This document shows, in pieces, positions 1 through 7,899 of a stretch of DNA of 40,399 nt. Below the pieces are notes generated by a model, which made no database searches, was not told where the DNA came from, and worked only from the letters and a program-made list of their open reading frames with translations. The number at the start of each line of letters is the position of its first letter. Position 1 is the stretch's first letter. The position numbers were made by a program, and so were the translations under genes. This DNA comes from Bacteroidales bacterium (GTDB taxonomy: Bacteria > Bacteroidota > Bacteroidia > Bacteroidales > F082), in the NCBI GenBank assembly GCA_015493215.1, contig WGDP01000035.1:1-40399 (forward strand), given 5' to 3'.

Positions 1-311
1 AGATAATGGCCCGGTTTTACCAATTTGTCGAGATGCTTTTTTTCGGCTACCCATTCAAAATTATTACGATGGATAATCAATCCGTTTTGATACAAAATTG
101 TTTTCAACATATTGTAATCCGATCCCGTGGGAACATTTACGGCTACCGGTTTGCCGTCGGGTGTCCACGTGTTGGGCGAATAGATAACCTGATACAGATA
201 GTATCCTGCGGCCAAAGCAAGGATAATTAAAAAAAGAATAAAAAAGAGAATAAATTTTTTAAACTTATTTTTTTTCTTTTGATGTGTGTATCTTGAATGA
301 TAATAGGCCAT
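1..311 (-). CDS. mltG: Endolytic transglycosylase MltG, N-terminal part (cut by window edge)
   Basis: Only the first 103 codons are present; the frame runs off the left edge. It starts with ATG at 311 (MAYYHSRYTHQKKK). A basic cytoplasmic stretch is followed by one membrane helix at about residues 20-40. A periplasmic segment begins around residue 45 and contains PVAVNVPTGSDYNMLKTIL and GLIIHRNNFEW, typical of the LysM-like N-terminal module of MltG/YceG. In the family, MltG is an inner-membrane lytic transglycosylase that cleaves nascent peptidoglycan strands and limits glycan length. The catalytic glutamate lies outside the window, so activity cannot be judged. It sits 11 nt downstream of the GNAT gene, which overlaps dapF, so all three are probably co-transcribed. 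The call rests on N-terminal features and context. Confidence 0.8.
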   Translation of the reverse strand, partial: MAYYHSRYTHQKKKNKFKKFILFFILFLIILALAAGYYLYQVIYSPNTWTPDGKPVAVNVPTGSDYNMLKTILYQNGLIIHRNNFEWVAEKKHLDKLVKPGHY

Positions 312-322
312 ATATTAATGAT

Positions 323-844
323 TTAATCATTGATTAATTGTAATAAATATTCATCAGACCAACTCTTGCCGCCATCGGTTGTATTCCAGTCTTTTTTTAA
401 TCCTGAAATACTGAATCCGGCTTTTTCAAACAGTTTGAGGCTGTTGGTATTGCTGCTTTCAATGTTGCAAAAGAGCTGATGAAGGTTTAAATTATTAAAG
501 CAATAGGATTTCAATAATTCAAGAGCCGTTGAAGCATATCCGTTGCTCCTGTAAGCTTCAACAATTACGATGCCCACGCCTGCTCTTTTGTTGTGAGGGT
601 CAATGCTAAACAGATCGATGGTTCCGATGGTTTCACCCGAGGCAAGGTCAATCATAAACCGAACCTGATTTGCTTCAAAAGGATTTTTTTCGGCCATTAA
701 AACATATTGTTCCATTTCGAACCTGGAAAACGGCCTCAGTGTTTGGCTCACATGCCAAAGTTTTTCATCATTTTCCAAATGATAAAGAAAATCCACATCG
801 GCAGGTTCGGGAGCACGTAAAACAATATTTTTTAACTTCAACAT
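323..844 (-). CDS. GNAT-family N-acetyltransferase (RimJ/RimL/SpeG-like)
   Basis: A 173-residue protein with the single-domain GNAT fold of the RimJ/RimL/SpeG type (Acetyltransf_3). The acetyl-CoA pyrophosphate-binding motif A is visible as RSNGYA at residues 99-104, after the conserved GVGIVIVEAYR strand. The C-terminal NTNSLKLFEKAGF block (about 132-143) is the usual motif B. Such enzymes transfer acetyl from acetyl-CoA to an amine, either a protein N-terminus or a polyamine. The substrate cannot be told from sequence. The ATG at 844 overlaps the dapF stop codon by one base (TAATG), so translation is probably coupled. A polyamine or ribosomal-protein target is possible, but neither is supported directly. 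Confidence 0.85.
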   Translation of the reverse strand: MLKLKNIVLRAPEPADVDFLYHLENDEKLWHVSQTLRPFSRFEMEQYVLMAEKNPFEANQVRFMIDLASGETIGTIDLFSIDPHNKRAGVGIVIVEAYRSNGYASTALELLKSYCFNNLNLHQLFCNIESSNTNSLKLFEKAGFSISGLKKDWNTTDGGKSWSDEYLLQLIND

Positions 845-1629
845 TATAGCTCTGTTTTTCCAATAAATACCCTTTTTGCAGGCCCGCTAAGCCATATTCC
901 GGTAAAGGGCATATTTCCTTTAAAATCAACTCTGAAATCGCCACCACGGGTTTTTATACGCCTGATTTTCTTTCCGGTTTCCAAAAAGGCTGCCAAAGCC
1001 GAGGCCGTAACGCCGGTTCCGCACGAAAGTGTCTCATCTTCAACACCTCTTTCATAGGTACGAACATATATTTCTTCATCGTAAAGCTGAACAAAATTAA
1101 CGTTGGTTCCTCCCGGTTGATAATCGGCGCTGTTTCTTATTTGCCTGCCCTTATTAAAGACGTCAATTTCATCAACCTGTTTTACGAACTCCACATGATG
1201 AGGCGACCCGGTATTTAAAAAATAACCCGTTTTATGTTGGGAAACTTTTTCCACAGCAGTCATTTCAAGCGATACATCGTACAAACCCTTTTCTGCCTCA
1301 GCGCTATTAATAACTGCCTGATGAAATCCGTCATCAGCATTAAAGAGCATCTTTTTTCCGGCCAGATTGTGCGAAAAAGCAAAAGCGGCAATACACCGCC
1401 CACCGTTGCCGCACATGGTGCTTAGTTGCCCGTCGGAATTGTAATAAAGCATCTTGAAATCAGCCTTTTCGTCGGGCTCAATAAGCATCAGTCCATCAGC
1501 ACCAATGCCAAAACGTCGGTGACATAAATGGCTGACATCTTGTTTGGATAAAGAAATAGTGCCATTCATATTGTTGATAATGACGAAATCATTGCCGTTG
1601 CCATGATATTTTTCAAAATCAAGCATCAT
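844..1629 (-). CDS. dapF: Diaminopimelate epimerase
   Basis: A 261-residue protein that matches DapF throughout. It interconverts LL- and meso-diaminopimelate in the cytoplasm, supplying lysine and the peptidoglycan cross-linking amino acid. The two catalytic cysteines are visible: Cys73 in MCGNGGRC and Cys203 in LSCGTG. The N-terminal KYHGNGNDF substrate-binding motif and the RTYERGVEDET segment are also intact. Two consecutive ATG codons (1629 and 1626) open the gene and either may be used. It leads the dapF-GNAT-mltG group, a fitting context because both dapF and mltG serve cell-wall synthesis. It is divergent from the protease gene across a 168-nt spacer. Confidence 0.97.
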   Translation of the reverse strand: MMLDFEKYHGNGNDFVIINNMNGTISLSKQDVSHLCHRRFGIGADGLMLIEPDEKADFKMLYYNSDGQLSTMCGNGGRCIAAFAFSHNLAGKKMLFNADDGFHQAVINSAEAEKGLYDVSLEMTAVEKVSQHKTGYFLNTGSPHHVEFVKQVDEIDVFNKGRQIRNSADYQPGGTNVNFVQLYDEEIYVRTYERGVEDETLSCGTGVTASALAAFLETGKKIRRIKTRGGDFRVDFKGNMPFTGIWLSGPAKRVFIGKTEL

Positions 1630-1649
1630 AATTTAAAAATTGTTAACCA

Positions 1650-1665
1650 CCTTGCCTGTGGCAGG
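1650..1665. repeat. Short intergenic palindrome with TGCC-TGT-GGCA core
   Basis: In the dapF/protease spacer the core TGCC, TGT, GGCA forms a small hairpin extended by CC/GG. The same TGCC-TNN-GGCA core recurs in intergenic DNA near 4490, 36034 and 36127. The rest of the 1630-1797 spacer is AT-rich, and I saw no clear Bacteroidetes promoter in it for either divergent gene. Confidence 0.5.
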
Positions 1666-1797
1666 AAATTTGAGCGTGCAAGATACGAATAAGTAAGAAA
1701 TAGTAATGCTTTTAGCTTAACATTTCTTAACTACCTGTTTGCAACAAAACAATATATAAATCGTAATGAGTATAAACTTTAAAAAATCATTAAAACC

Positions 1798-3285
1798 ATG
1801 AAAACATTTTTGAAGAGTTTTGGCGGAGCTGTTGCCGGCACATTGCTGGTACTTTTAACCATGTATTTTTTTATTAAACCCAAAACACCTACCGGTTCGG
1901 GGCATATAAAAGCCCATCAGACCAACTACAAGGTGGCAACTTTAAACGGTGGGCATAAAACACCGGTTACGCCGGCTTCGCTTCCTGCAGCATTACCCGA
2001 AGCACAAATTGATTTTACAACTGCCGCTCAAAAAACGGTAAATGCGGTTGTGCACATAAAAACAGAAATGTCGGTCAAGCCGGTTAATTACGATAACTTT
2101 TTCGATCCTTTCAGAAACTATTTTTATCCCCATCAACCCAACAGCATTGTGGCATTTGGCTCAGGTGTAATTATTTCGGCCGATGGATATATTGTTACAA
2201 ACAATCATGTGGTGGATGGCGCTGATAAGATTATGGTTACCTTTAACGATAAAACCGAAAAGGAAGCCAGAATTGTTGGAACCGACCCCAGCACCGATCT
2301 CGCGCTGATTAAAGTAGATGGTGATGGTTATGAATATTTAACTTATGGCGATTCTGATAAGTTGAAAGTGGGTGAGTGGGTATTGGCCGTTGGAAACCCC
2401 TTTAATCTAACATCCACGGTTACAGCAGGTATTGTAAGTGCAAAAGCCAGAAACATTAATATTTTGGGCGGTGCCTCCGCCATCGAATCTTATATTCAAA
2501 CAGATGCTGTTGTTAACAAAGGTAACAGCGGCGGCGCACTGGTAAATGCAAAGGGCGAACTGGTGGGAATCAATGCCGCCATCGCTTCGCATACGGGTGT
2601 TTATGAAGGGTATTCGTTTGCAATTCCGGTTAATCTGGTAAAAAAGGTGGTTGAAGATTTGAAAAACTATGGCGAAACCCAACGGGGATATCTTGGCGTT
2701 CAAATCAGAAATATTGATGCCGAATTTGCCCAGTCGGCAGGCATTGATAAGTTGCAGGGCGTATATGTTGCCGGTGTGGTAGATGGTAGTGGTGCCGATG
2801 ATGCCGGCATAAAATCAGGCGATATAATTGTTGCCATTAACGATAAACCTGTTAACAGCTTGTCGGAATTGACCGGTATTATCGGCCAATACAGGCCGGG
2901 AGATAAAGTGGTGGTTAAACTGAATAGCGATGATGGTGAGGATATTGTTCAGGTAACACTCAAAAAACGTGATAATACAACCAATCTGGTTCGTAGCTCC
3001 GATTCGTTTTACAACGATGTTCTCGGTGCCTGGCTGCAAGCTGCTACAGATGATCAACTTTCAAACCTGGGTCTAAACAACGGACTAAAAGTGGTTGATG
3101 TAAAAGAAGGTATTCTCGACCGTGGCGGTATAACAAAAGGATACATTATTTACAACGTTAACGGGATAGCTGTAAACTCCGAAGCCGATTTAAACAGGGC
3201 AATAAAGAACAGTAAGCGTAAAGTTGTGAAAATAAAAGGCATGTACCCTGACGGCGTTAAAATTTCATTTGAATTTATATTGTAA
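1798..3285 (+). CDS. htrA: HtrA/Deg-family periplasmic serine protease (trypsin-like plus two PDZ domains)
   Basis: A 495-residue Do-family endopeptidase. An N-terminal hydrophobic segment at about residues 11-27 is an uncleaved anchor or signal peptide. The protease domain spans about 72-290 with the full catalytic triad: His137 in TNNHVVDG, Asp167 in STDLALIKV and Ser244 in KGNSGGAL. PDZ1 covers about 297-395 (GYLGVQI, then GIKSGDIIVAIND). A more divergent second PDZ covers about 410-495. The family degrades or refolds damaged envelope proteins in the periplasm. The protein is a typical length, and ATG at 1798 is the natural start. It ends just upstream of the sigma-factor promoter. DegP versus DegQ cannot be decided from sequence alone. 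Confidence 0.95.
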   Translation: MKTFLKSFGGAVAGTLLVLLTMYFFIKPKTPTGSGHIKAHQTNYKVATLNGGHKTPVTPASLPAALPEAQIDFTTAAQKTVNAVVHIKTEMSVKPVNYDNFFDPFRNYFYPHQPNSIVAFGSGVIISADGYIVTNNHVVDGADKIMVTFNDKTEKEARIVGTDPSTDLALIKVDGDGYEYLTYGDSDKLKVGEWVLAVGNPFNLTSTVTAGIVSAKARNINILGGASAIESYIQTDAVVNKGNSGGALVNAKGELVGINAAIASHTGVYEGYSFAIPVNLVKKVVEDLKNYGETQRGYLGVQIRNIDAEFAQSAGIDKLQGVYVAGVVDGSGADDAGIKSGDIIVAINDKPVNSLSELTGIIGQYRPGDKVVVKLNSDDGEDIVQVTLKKRDNTTNLVRSSDSFYNDVLGAWLQAATDDQLSNLGLNNGLKVVDVKEGILDRGGITKGYIIYNVNGIAVNSEADLNRAIKNSKRKVVKIKGMYPDGVKISFEFIL

Positions 3286-3290
3286 AAAAC

Positions 3291-3321
3291 TTGTTATTTA
3301 GATTTTTTTTAAATAAATTTG
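3291..3321 (+). promoter_or_regulatory. Bacteroidetes-type promoter of the primary sigma factor gene
   Basis: TTG at 3291-3293 and TAAATTTG at 3314-3321 match the Bacteroidetes -33 (TTG) and -7 (TAnnTTTG) elements with a 20-nt spacer. The expected transcript start leaves a leader of about 20 nt before the ATG at 3347. Confidence 0.7.
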
Positions 3322-3346
3322 TCAGCCCCAAATAAAAAAACAGAAT

Positions 3347-4216
3347 ATGAGACAACTCAAGATAACCAAATCGATTACGAACCGAAATACAGCGTCGCTG
3401 GACAAGTATTTGCAGGATATCGGCAAAGAAAGTCTGATTACAGCCGATGAAGAGGTTGAGTTGGCTCGGAGGATTAAAACCGGTGACAAGGTAGCGCTTG
3501 AGAAACTCACAAAAGCAAATCTTCGGTTTGTGGTTTCGGTGGCAAAGCAATATCAAAATCAGGGTCTAAGCCTTCCTGACCTAATTAACGAAGGTAATTT
3601 GGGATTAATTAAGGCCGGCCAGCGTTTTGATGAAACAAGGGGCTTTAAATTTATTTCGTATGCCGTTTGGTGGATTCGCCAGTCTATTTTGCAGGCACTT
3701 GCCGAGCAGAGCCGTATTGTACGGCTGCCGTTGAATCAGGTAGGCTCGTTAAATAAAATAAAAAAGGCTACCGCCATGTTGGAGCAGCAGCTTGAAAGGC
3801 CTCCATCAGCTGAAGAGATTGCCGAAGCCATGGAACTTCCGGAACATAAAATCGACGCTGCCCTTAAGATTTCTACCAAGTTTGTTTCTATTGACGCACC
3901 CATAGGGCAGGAGGAAGATACCAAATTTTTAGACCTGTTTGTCCCTAAAAATGCCACCAACACCGATGAGGATTTAATGCGGGAGTCGTTGGGCAAGGAA
4001 ATTCAGCGGTCGCTGTCAACTTTAAGTGAAAAGGAGCGCGACGTTATCAATTTGTATTACGGATTGGGTGAACGCACGCACGAATATACACTGGAAGAGA
4101 TTGCCGTTAAGTTTAACCTTACCCGCGAGCGTGTGCGGCAAATTAAAGAAAAAGCCATTCGCAGGCTTCGTAATACATCACGAAGCAGGCTGCTTAAAGC
4201 TTATTTGGGACAATAG
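3347..4216 (+). CDS. rpoD: Primary RNA polymerase sigma factor (RpoD/SigA, short Bacteroidetes form)
   Basis: A 289-residue group-1-type sigma factor. Region 1.2 is near the N terminus, region 2 follows ([44 protein letters not shown]), then region 3, then region 4 with the helix-turn-helix [20 protein letters not shown] near the C terminus. It lacks the acidic region 1.1 and the long non-conserved insert of proteobacterial RpoD. That matches the short primary sigma factor known from Bacteroides, which recognises TTG/TAnnTTTG promoters. It has its own such promoter upstream and a strong terminator downstream, so it is likely monocistronic. In the cell it directs core polymerase to housekeeping promoters. 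Confidence 0.95.
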   Translation: MRQLKITKSITNRNTASLDKYLQDIGKESLITADEEVELARRIKTGDKVALEKLTKANLRFVVSVAKQYQNQGLSLPDLINEGNLGLIKAGQRFDETRGFKFISYAVWWIRQSILQALAEQSRIVRLPLNQVGSLNKIKKATAMLEQQLERPPSAEEIAEAMELPEHKIDAALKISTKFVSIDAPIGQEEDTKFLDLFVPKNATNTDEDLMRESLGKEIQRSLSTLSEKERDVINLYYGLGERTHEYTLEEIAVKFNLTRERVRQIKEKAIRRLRNTSRSRLLKAYLGQ

Positions 4217-4239
4217 TTTAAATTGACAACAGAATGGAT

Positions 4240-4271
4240 AAACTCCCTGCCATGTGTGGGGAGTTTTTTTT
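4240..4271 (+). terminator. Rho-independent terminator after the sigma factor gene
   Basis: An 8-bp stem (AAACTCCC / GGGAGTTT) with an 11-nt loop runs directly into eight T residues, 24 nt after the rpoD stop codon. Confidence 0.88.
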
Positions 4272-4316
4272 GATGTATAAGTCTTAAAAATATTTTTTAA
4301 AAAACCGAATAAATAT

Positions 4317-4346
4317 TTGGAGATATATTTCAAATAGCTATTTTTG
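4317..4346 (+). promoter_or_regulatory. Promoter of tRNA-Ser
   Basis: TTG at 4317-4319 and TATTTTTG at 4339-4346 with exactly 19 nt between them match the Bacteroidetes consensus. The predicted start near 4353 lies about 37 nt before the mature tRNA. Confidence 0.75.
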
Positions 4347-4389
4347 CAGACCGTTTCGTAAATGAAACAAAAAGCCGTATAGCCATCAT

Positions 4390-4477
<88 letters not shown>

Positions 4478-4481
4478 AACC

Positions 4482-4510
4482 TGCCAGACTGCCGCAGGCA
4501 AGCCGGCAGA
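4482..4510. repeat. Imperfect intergenic palindrome just after tRNA-Ser
   Basis: CTGCC at one end and GGCAG at the other flank a central TGCC-GCA-GGCA hairpin (4490-4500). The core is the complement of the TGCC-TGC-GGCA core found near 36127. It could assist 3'-end formation of the tRNA transcript or be a dispersed REP-like element. Confidence 0.5.
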
Positions 4511-4517
4511 CAGAAAG

Positions 4518-4556
4518 AAAACCCACAACGATAGTTGCGGGTTTTTGTTTTTTTTA
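4518..4556 (+). terminator. Rho-independent terminator after tRNA-Ser
   Basis: The stem AAACCCACAA / TTGCGGGTTT has one A-C mismatch and a 6-nt loop. It is followed by a T-rich tail (TTTTTGTTTTTTTT), about 40 nt past the tRNA end. Confidence 0.75.
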
Positions 4557-4575
4557 AGCGTGCTAAACTTGTTTG

Positions 4576-5051
4576 CTCACAGTTGCAAACTGTGAGATGG
4601 AAGCAATGGAAATGGTCGCTTCACAGTTACAAACTGTGAGATGAAAGTGACAATAAACAGTTGCAAACTGTGAGCTGGAAACATAAAAACAACACAAACT
4701 GTGATTTGAATTTGTTTGGTATCGTACGTTTTTATTTCAGATAACAGTAAACAAAAAAGGATGTTGTGCTCACAGTAACGAGAAACGATGAAATATTTGC
4801 TCACAGTTGCAAACTGTGAGATGGAAGCAATGGAAATGGTCGCTCACAGTTGCAAACTGTGAGATGAAAGTGCCAATAAACAGTTACAAACTGTGAGATG
4901 AAAGTGACAATAAACAGTTGCAAACTGTGAGGTGAAAGCGACAATAAATAGTTACAAACTGTGGGCTGAAAACAACAAAAACATTTGCTCACAGTTTGTA
5001 ACTGTGAGCAGGAAACAACAAAAACGTTTGCTCACAGTTTGTAACTGTGAG
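4576..5051. repeat. Array of about 12 palindromic elements (34- and 43/44-nt periods)
   Basis: The 598 nt between tRNA-Ser and the SDR gene contain no credible gene. The element is a perfect palindrome with arms CTCACAGTT and AACTGTGAG around a 3-nt centre (GCA or ACA). Full or nearly full copies lie at 4576-4596, 4621-4640, 4800-4820, 4843-4863, 4988-5008 and 5031-5051. Copies missing the first CTCA lie at 4658-4674, 4881-4897, 4915-4931 and 4949-4965. Decayed remnants lie at about 4693-4704 and 4769-4782. Centres are 34 nt apart where the spacer is ATGAAAGTGACAATAAA, and 43 or 44 nt apart elsewhere. The block 4572-4620 is repeated exactly at 4796-4844. The last two copies have the opposite centre (TTTGTAA), as if inverted. 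The array lies in the convergent gap between a plus-strand tRNA and a minus-strand gene end. Confidence 0.93.
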
Positions 5052-5074
5052 CAGGAAATATTTGGTTGGTAAAG

Positions 5075-5851
5075 CTATCCAAAAAATCCACGAGCCAGGC
5101 CACCGTCGTGGGAAATGGTTTGTCCGGTAATATAACGCGCATGAGGAGAAAGTAGCCAAATAGCAAGTTTTGCAAGATCATCGGGGTTTCCCATCTTTTT
5201 TACGGGTATATCATCGGTAAACTGTGCTTTTACACTTTGTTCGTCAACATTATTTTGCCGGCTCTTTTTTTCAATTAACCTTTGTATGGCAGCCGTATCA
5301 TGGTAACCCGGTGCCAATACATTGACAGTAATATTTTTATCTGCAACTTCATTTGAAAGTGTTTTGGAGAAACCAACCACAGCAGCCCGAAGCGAGTTAC
5401 TAAGTATCAGGTTCTCAACGGGTTGTTTTACCGATATGCTTTCCAAGTAAACAAGCCTGCCATATTGTTGTTTTATAAGTTGGGGTAATAATAATTTTGT
5501 GAGTTCAATTTTCCAACGAACTACCGATTGCCAGGCATCGTCCCATTGTTTCATGGAAACCTCCTCAAATATTCCGGCAGGAGGTCCACCCGCATTAAAG
5601 AAAACACCTGATAATCTATTTCCGGCTGCTATAACAGCAATCTCAGAGAGCGTATTACTTTTGGTTAAATCGCCAACAAGCAGATGAACGTTATTGGGAT
5701 ACAAATCTTTAAGTGCTTCCAGTTTATTGCCTGTACGGCTTACTGCTAATACTTGTGCCCCTTCGGATGCCAAAGCAAGTGCTGTTGCCTTGCCAAAACC
5801 GCTTCCGGCGCCACCTACAATAAAAAAGCTGTTTTCAATGTTTAAATCCAT
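5075..5851 (-). CDS. SDR-family oxidoreductase lacking the canonical Tyr/Lys pair
   Basis: A 258-residue short-chain dehydrogenase/reductase fold. The NAD(P)-binding loop GGAGSGFGKA is at about residues 13-22, the structural NAG motif (FFNAGGP) at 84-90, the substrate-side serine at Ser138 (YLESIS) and the PGYHDT turn at about 181-186. The usual catalytic YxxxK is not there: the aligned stretch LSNSLRAAV has Ser151 and Arg155 in place of Tyr and Lys. Some atypical BKR-like SDRs share this change, so the reaction is unknown. The frame stays open upstream to 5983, but that extension overlaps the preceding gene. ATG at 5851 (MDLNIENSFFIVGG) puts the gene 11 nt after the neighbour's stop. It is the last gene of the M16 operon. 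Confidence 0.85.
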   Translation of the reverse strand: MDLNIENSFFIVGGAGSGFGKATALALASEGAQVLAVSRTGNKLEALKDLYPNNVHLLVGDLTKSNTLSEIAVIAAGNRLSGVFFNAGGPPAGIFEEVSMKQWDDAWQSVVRWKIELTKLLLPQLIKQQYGRLVYLESISVKQPVENLILSNSLRAAVVGFSKTLSNEVADKNITVNVLAPGYHDTAAIQRLIEKKSRQNNVDEQSVKAQFTDDIPVKKMGNPDDLAKLAIWLLSPHARYITGQTISHDGGLARGFFG

Positions 5852-5862
5852 AACCTGTTTTG

Positions 5863-7893
5863 TTATCGTATCAACGTAACCGTTCCTTTCTGGGTAACGG
5901 TATTCCCACTCACCGACCTGTATGATGACACATAAACGTATGTTCCCACGTCGGCAGGTTGATTTTGTATGGTTCCGTCCCAACCTTTTTGGGGGTCGGA
6001 TGTCTCAAAAATTACTTTACCCCAACGGCTGTAAATCTGTAACAGATAATTGGTTCCGCCAAAAAAGCTGAAAACCGGTTTAAATTCGTTGTTTTGCCCG
6101 TCAGGCCTAAATGCATTGGGGTAATAGAGGGTTGCTTCTTTAAAAAGGGGAAAACGGTTGGAGGTACTGGTAATGTGCTCAGTTGAATCACTTTTTTTAA
6201 GTGCCTGCACAAAATAGATAATCCTTCCGTCTTCCACCGGTTGGTTGGAAGCGGGTTCCTGATATTGCAACACATCACCGTTAACCGAGTCGATGGGGGC
6301 AGTTGGCTCGACACCGGTTATCGTTCGGTAGATGTAATATTTTTCAACGCCGGAACCCCATCCTCCGGGAGCGGTCCAGTTAAGATAATTGATATTGTCT
6401 TGAGCATACCCCTGCAACCAAATGGTTTTAAAGGTGTTGGAGGTGAGCCGCTCTTTTCCGCAACTGTCGATAACCGTGGTGTAGTAAAACCACGGATTTA
6501 TTGAAGCATCCACCGTAGCATCACCCACAAAAAACGGTGAGCTGTTTTGGTTGGGTTTGGTAACCTGCTCCACCAATGTTGTGTCAGGCTGATTACCATC
6601 GAAATGCCAAATATTCCATATGCAGTTGTTCACATCCATATCTCCCTCAACGGTTACGTTAACGGTATTGTCGGCCAACACGTCGGCGGTTAATGTTTCT
6701 ACAAACTGAGGAATTTTATAGCTTTGGGTAATCACATGTTTACGGCATGACGATGAAGAAATATCGCCCATAATGGCTCTTACAAAGTATTCGTAATCGG
6801 CACCCGGATCAAGATTTTGATGAATGAAGGTTATTTCTCCGTTAACAGCATCGGAAGGCTCCTTCTGGCCTGCCAATTTGTAAGCTCCTCCATTTTTACT
6901 GTACCATATTTCGTAACGCTCAATGGGAACTTTAGGGTTCACATATTCGGTCCATCTGATGGTATCCTTTAAATCGCATACGCTGTAATTAATGTTGTAA
7001 AGAAAGATGGGACGTTGTGCGGTTAAATCGGTAAAAGGGCTGTTATTACCGCAACTGTCGAAGGAGGAGATAGCATAGAGGTAGTTTTCGTTGCAGGGAT
7101 TAATAACCGTATCGGTGTAGGTTTGTGTCTGATAGCCCCAAACCGAATCAATGGGACTCCATATAAGGCCGTCGTACCGGTAAATAATATTTCCAACCAC
7201 ATCCATGCTGTCCGATTGTGTCCAGCCGATGATGGTATTGCCGTCTGACGTAATACTTACCGAATCTAAAACAGGCTTGTCGGGGGCAACAATATCGGTA
7301 AATCTGCCCTTAATAACCGGCGAATTGGATGTGCATGAATTCCGGTAGCTTATCTCTACCTTAAACCTGATGGAATCGTCACAGGTAAAAATTTCAAAAT
7401 TACGAAGGCTTGTTTCGGCGGTTGTATCAAGAAGATGCCAGTCACCGTCAGGGTAGTCGTAATATACACGATAATAGCTCATTCCGGAATCTAATGTGTC
7501 GGCAAAAGAGGTCCAAAAAAGACTCCCCTGATAGCCGTTCGGGTTTACATCAATACCCTGTAGGAAAAGGGTTTTGGCAATGGGGGAGATGTCGCTTTCG
7601 TTTACTTTAACATAGTAATACTTGGGCGTATTGAGCGCATCTATACCCGTATGCAAAAAGGTAGTATCGTTTACATCGATAATTATCGGGCTTACAGGGC
7701 TAAAGCTTGCTCCGTCGTTGGAAAAATAGAGTACATAGCTTTGAAAAGAGTCGATATCCGAGCGAGTCCATTTTATTTCAACATTATTATTGTCGATTAT
7801 GTTAAGGCAGACAATACTCGATGAGCTGACACGTTGCGCAACAAGTGTACTGCTGTATAACAAGATAAGGAGTAGTATCAGGCGATATTTCAT
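5863..7893 (-). CDS. Secreted FN3-rich protein with type IX secretion (gliding-type) C-terminal domain
   Basis: A 676-residue exported protein. A clear signal peptide (residues 1-19, LILLLILLYSS, ending in VAQ) is followed by repeated fibronectin-III-like beta-sandwich segments. Their recurring features include IRWTEYVNPKVPIERYEIWY and YYYTTVIDSCGKERLTSN. The last 85 or so residues (from YYPNAFRPDGQNNEF through IYSRWGKVIFET and GWDGTIQNQPADVGTYVY) are the gliding-motility-associated/type B sorting domain recognised by the type IX secretion system. The protein should therefore be moved across the outer membrane and held at or released from the surface. Its ligand is unknown. It follows the non-catalytic M16 subunit by 6 nt, so it is in the same operon. 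Confidence 0.88.
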   Translation of the reverse strand: MKYRLILLLILLYSSTLVAQRVSSSSIVCLNIIDNNNVEIKWTRSDIDSFQSYVLYFSNDGASFSPVSPIIIDVNDTTFLHTGIDALNTPKYYYVKVNESDISPIAKTLFLQGIDVNPNGYQGSLFWTSFADTLDSGMSYYRVYYDYPDGDWHLLDTTAETSLRNFEIFTCDDSIRFKVEISYRNSCTSNSPVIKGRFTDIVAPDKPVLDSVSITSDGNTIIGWTQSDSMDVVGNIIYRYDGLIWSPIDSVWGYQTQTYTDTVINPCNENYLYAISSFDSCGNNSPFTDLTAQRPIFLYNINYSVCDLKDTIRWTEYVNPKVPIERYEIWYSKNGGAYKLAGQKEPSDAVNGEITFIHQNLDPGADYEYFVRAIMGDISSSSCRKHVITQSYKIPQFVETLTADVLADNTVNVTVEGDMDVNNCIWNIWHFDGNQPDTTLVEQVTKPNQNSSPFFVGDATVDASINPWFYYTTVIDSCGKERLTSNTFKTIWLQGYAQDNINYLNWTAPGGWGSGVEKYYIYRTITGVEPTAPIDSVNGDVLQYQEPASNQPVEDGRIIYFVQALKKSDSTEHITSTSNRFPLFKEATLYYPNAFRPDGQNNEFKPVFSFFGGTNYLLQIYSRWGKVIFETSDPQKGWDGTIQNQPADVGTYVYVSSYRSVSGNTVTQKGTVTLIR

Positions 7894-7899
7894 GTTTTT

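Noticed and set aside
6-230. Plus-strand open frame at the left edge
   Set aside because: It lies opposite the mltG N-terminal coding region, which has a clear start, membrane helix and family features.
4577-4992. Open reading frames of 75 and 63 codons in the palindrome array, minus strand
   Set aside because: They are translations of the repeat unit (repeated HSLQL-type peptides) with no start signal and no similarity to a protein family.
4576-5051. CRISPR array
   Set aside because: The repeats are perfect palindromes and the spacers are near-identical to each other (same 17-nt sequence reused), unlike unique CRISPR spacers. No cas gene is present.
5852-5983. N-terminal extension of the SDR
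   Set aside because: It overlaps the end of the FN3 protein gene and reads as unrelated sequence; the SDR fold starts at the ATG at 5851.
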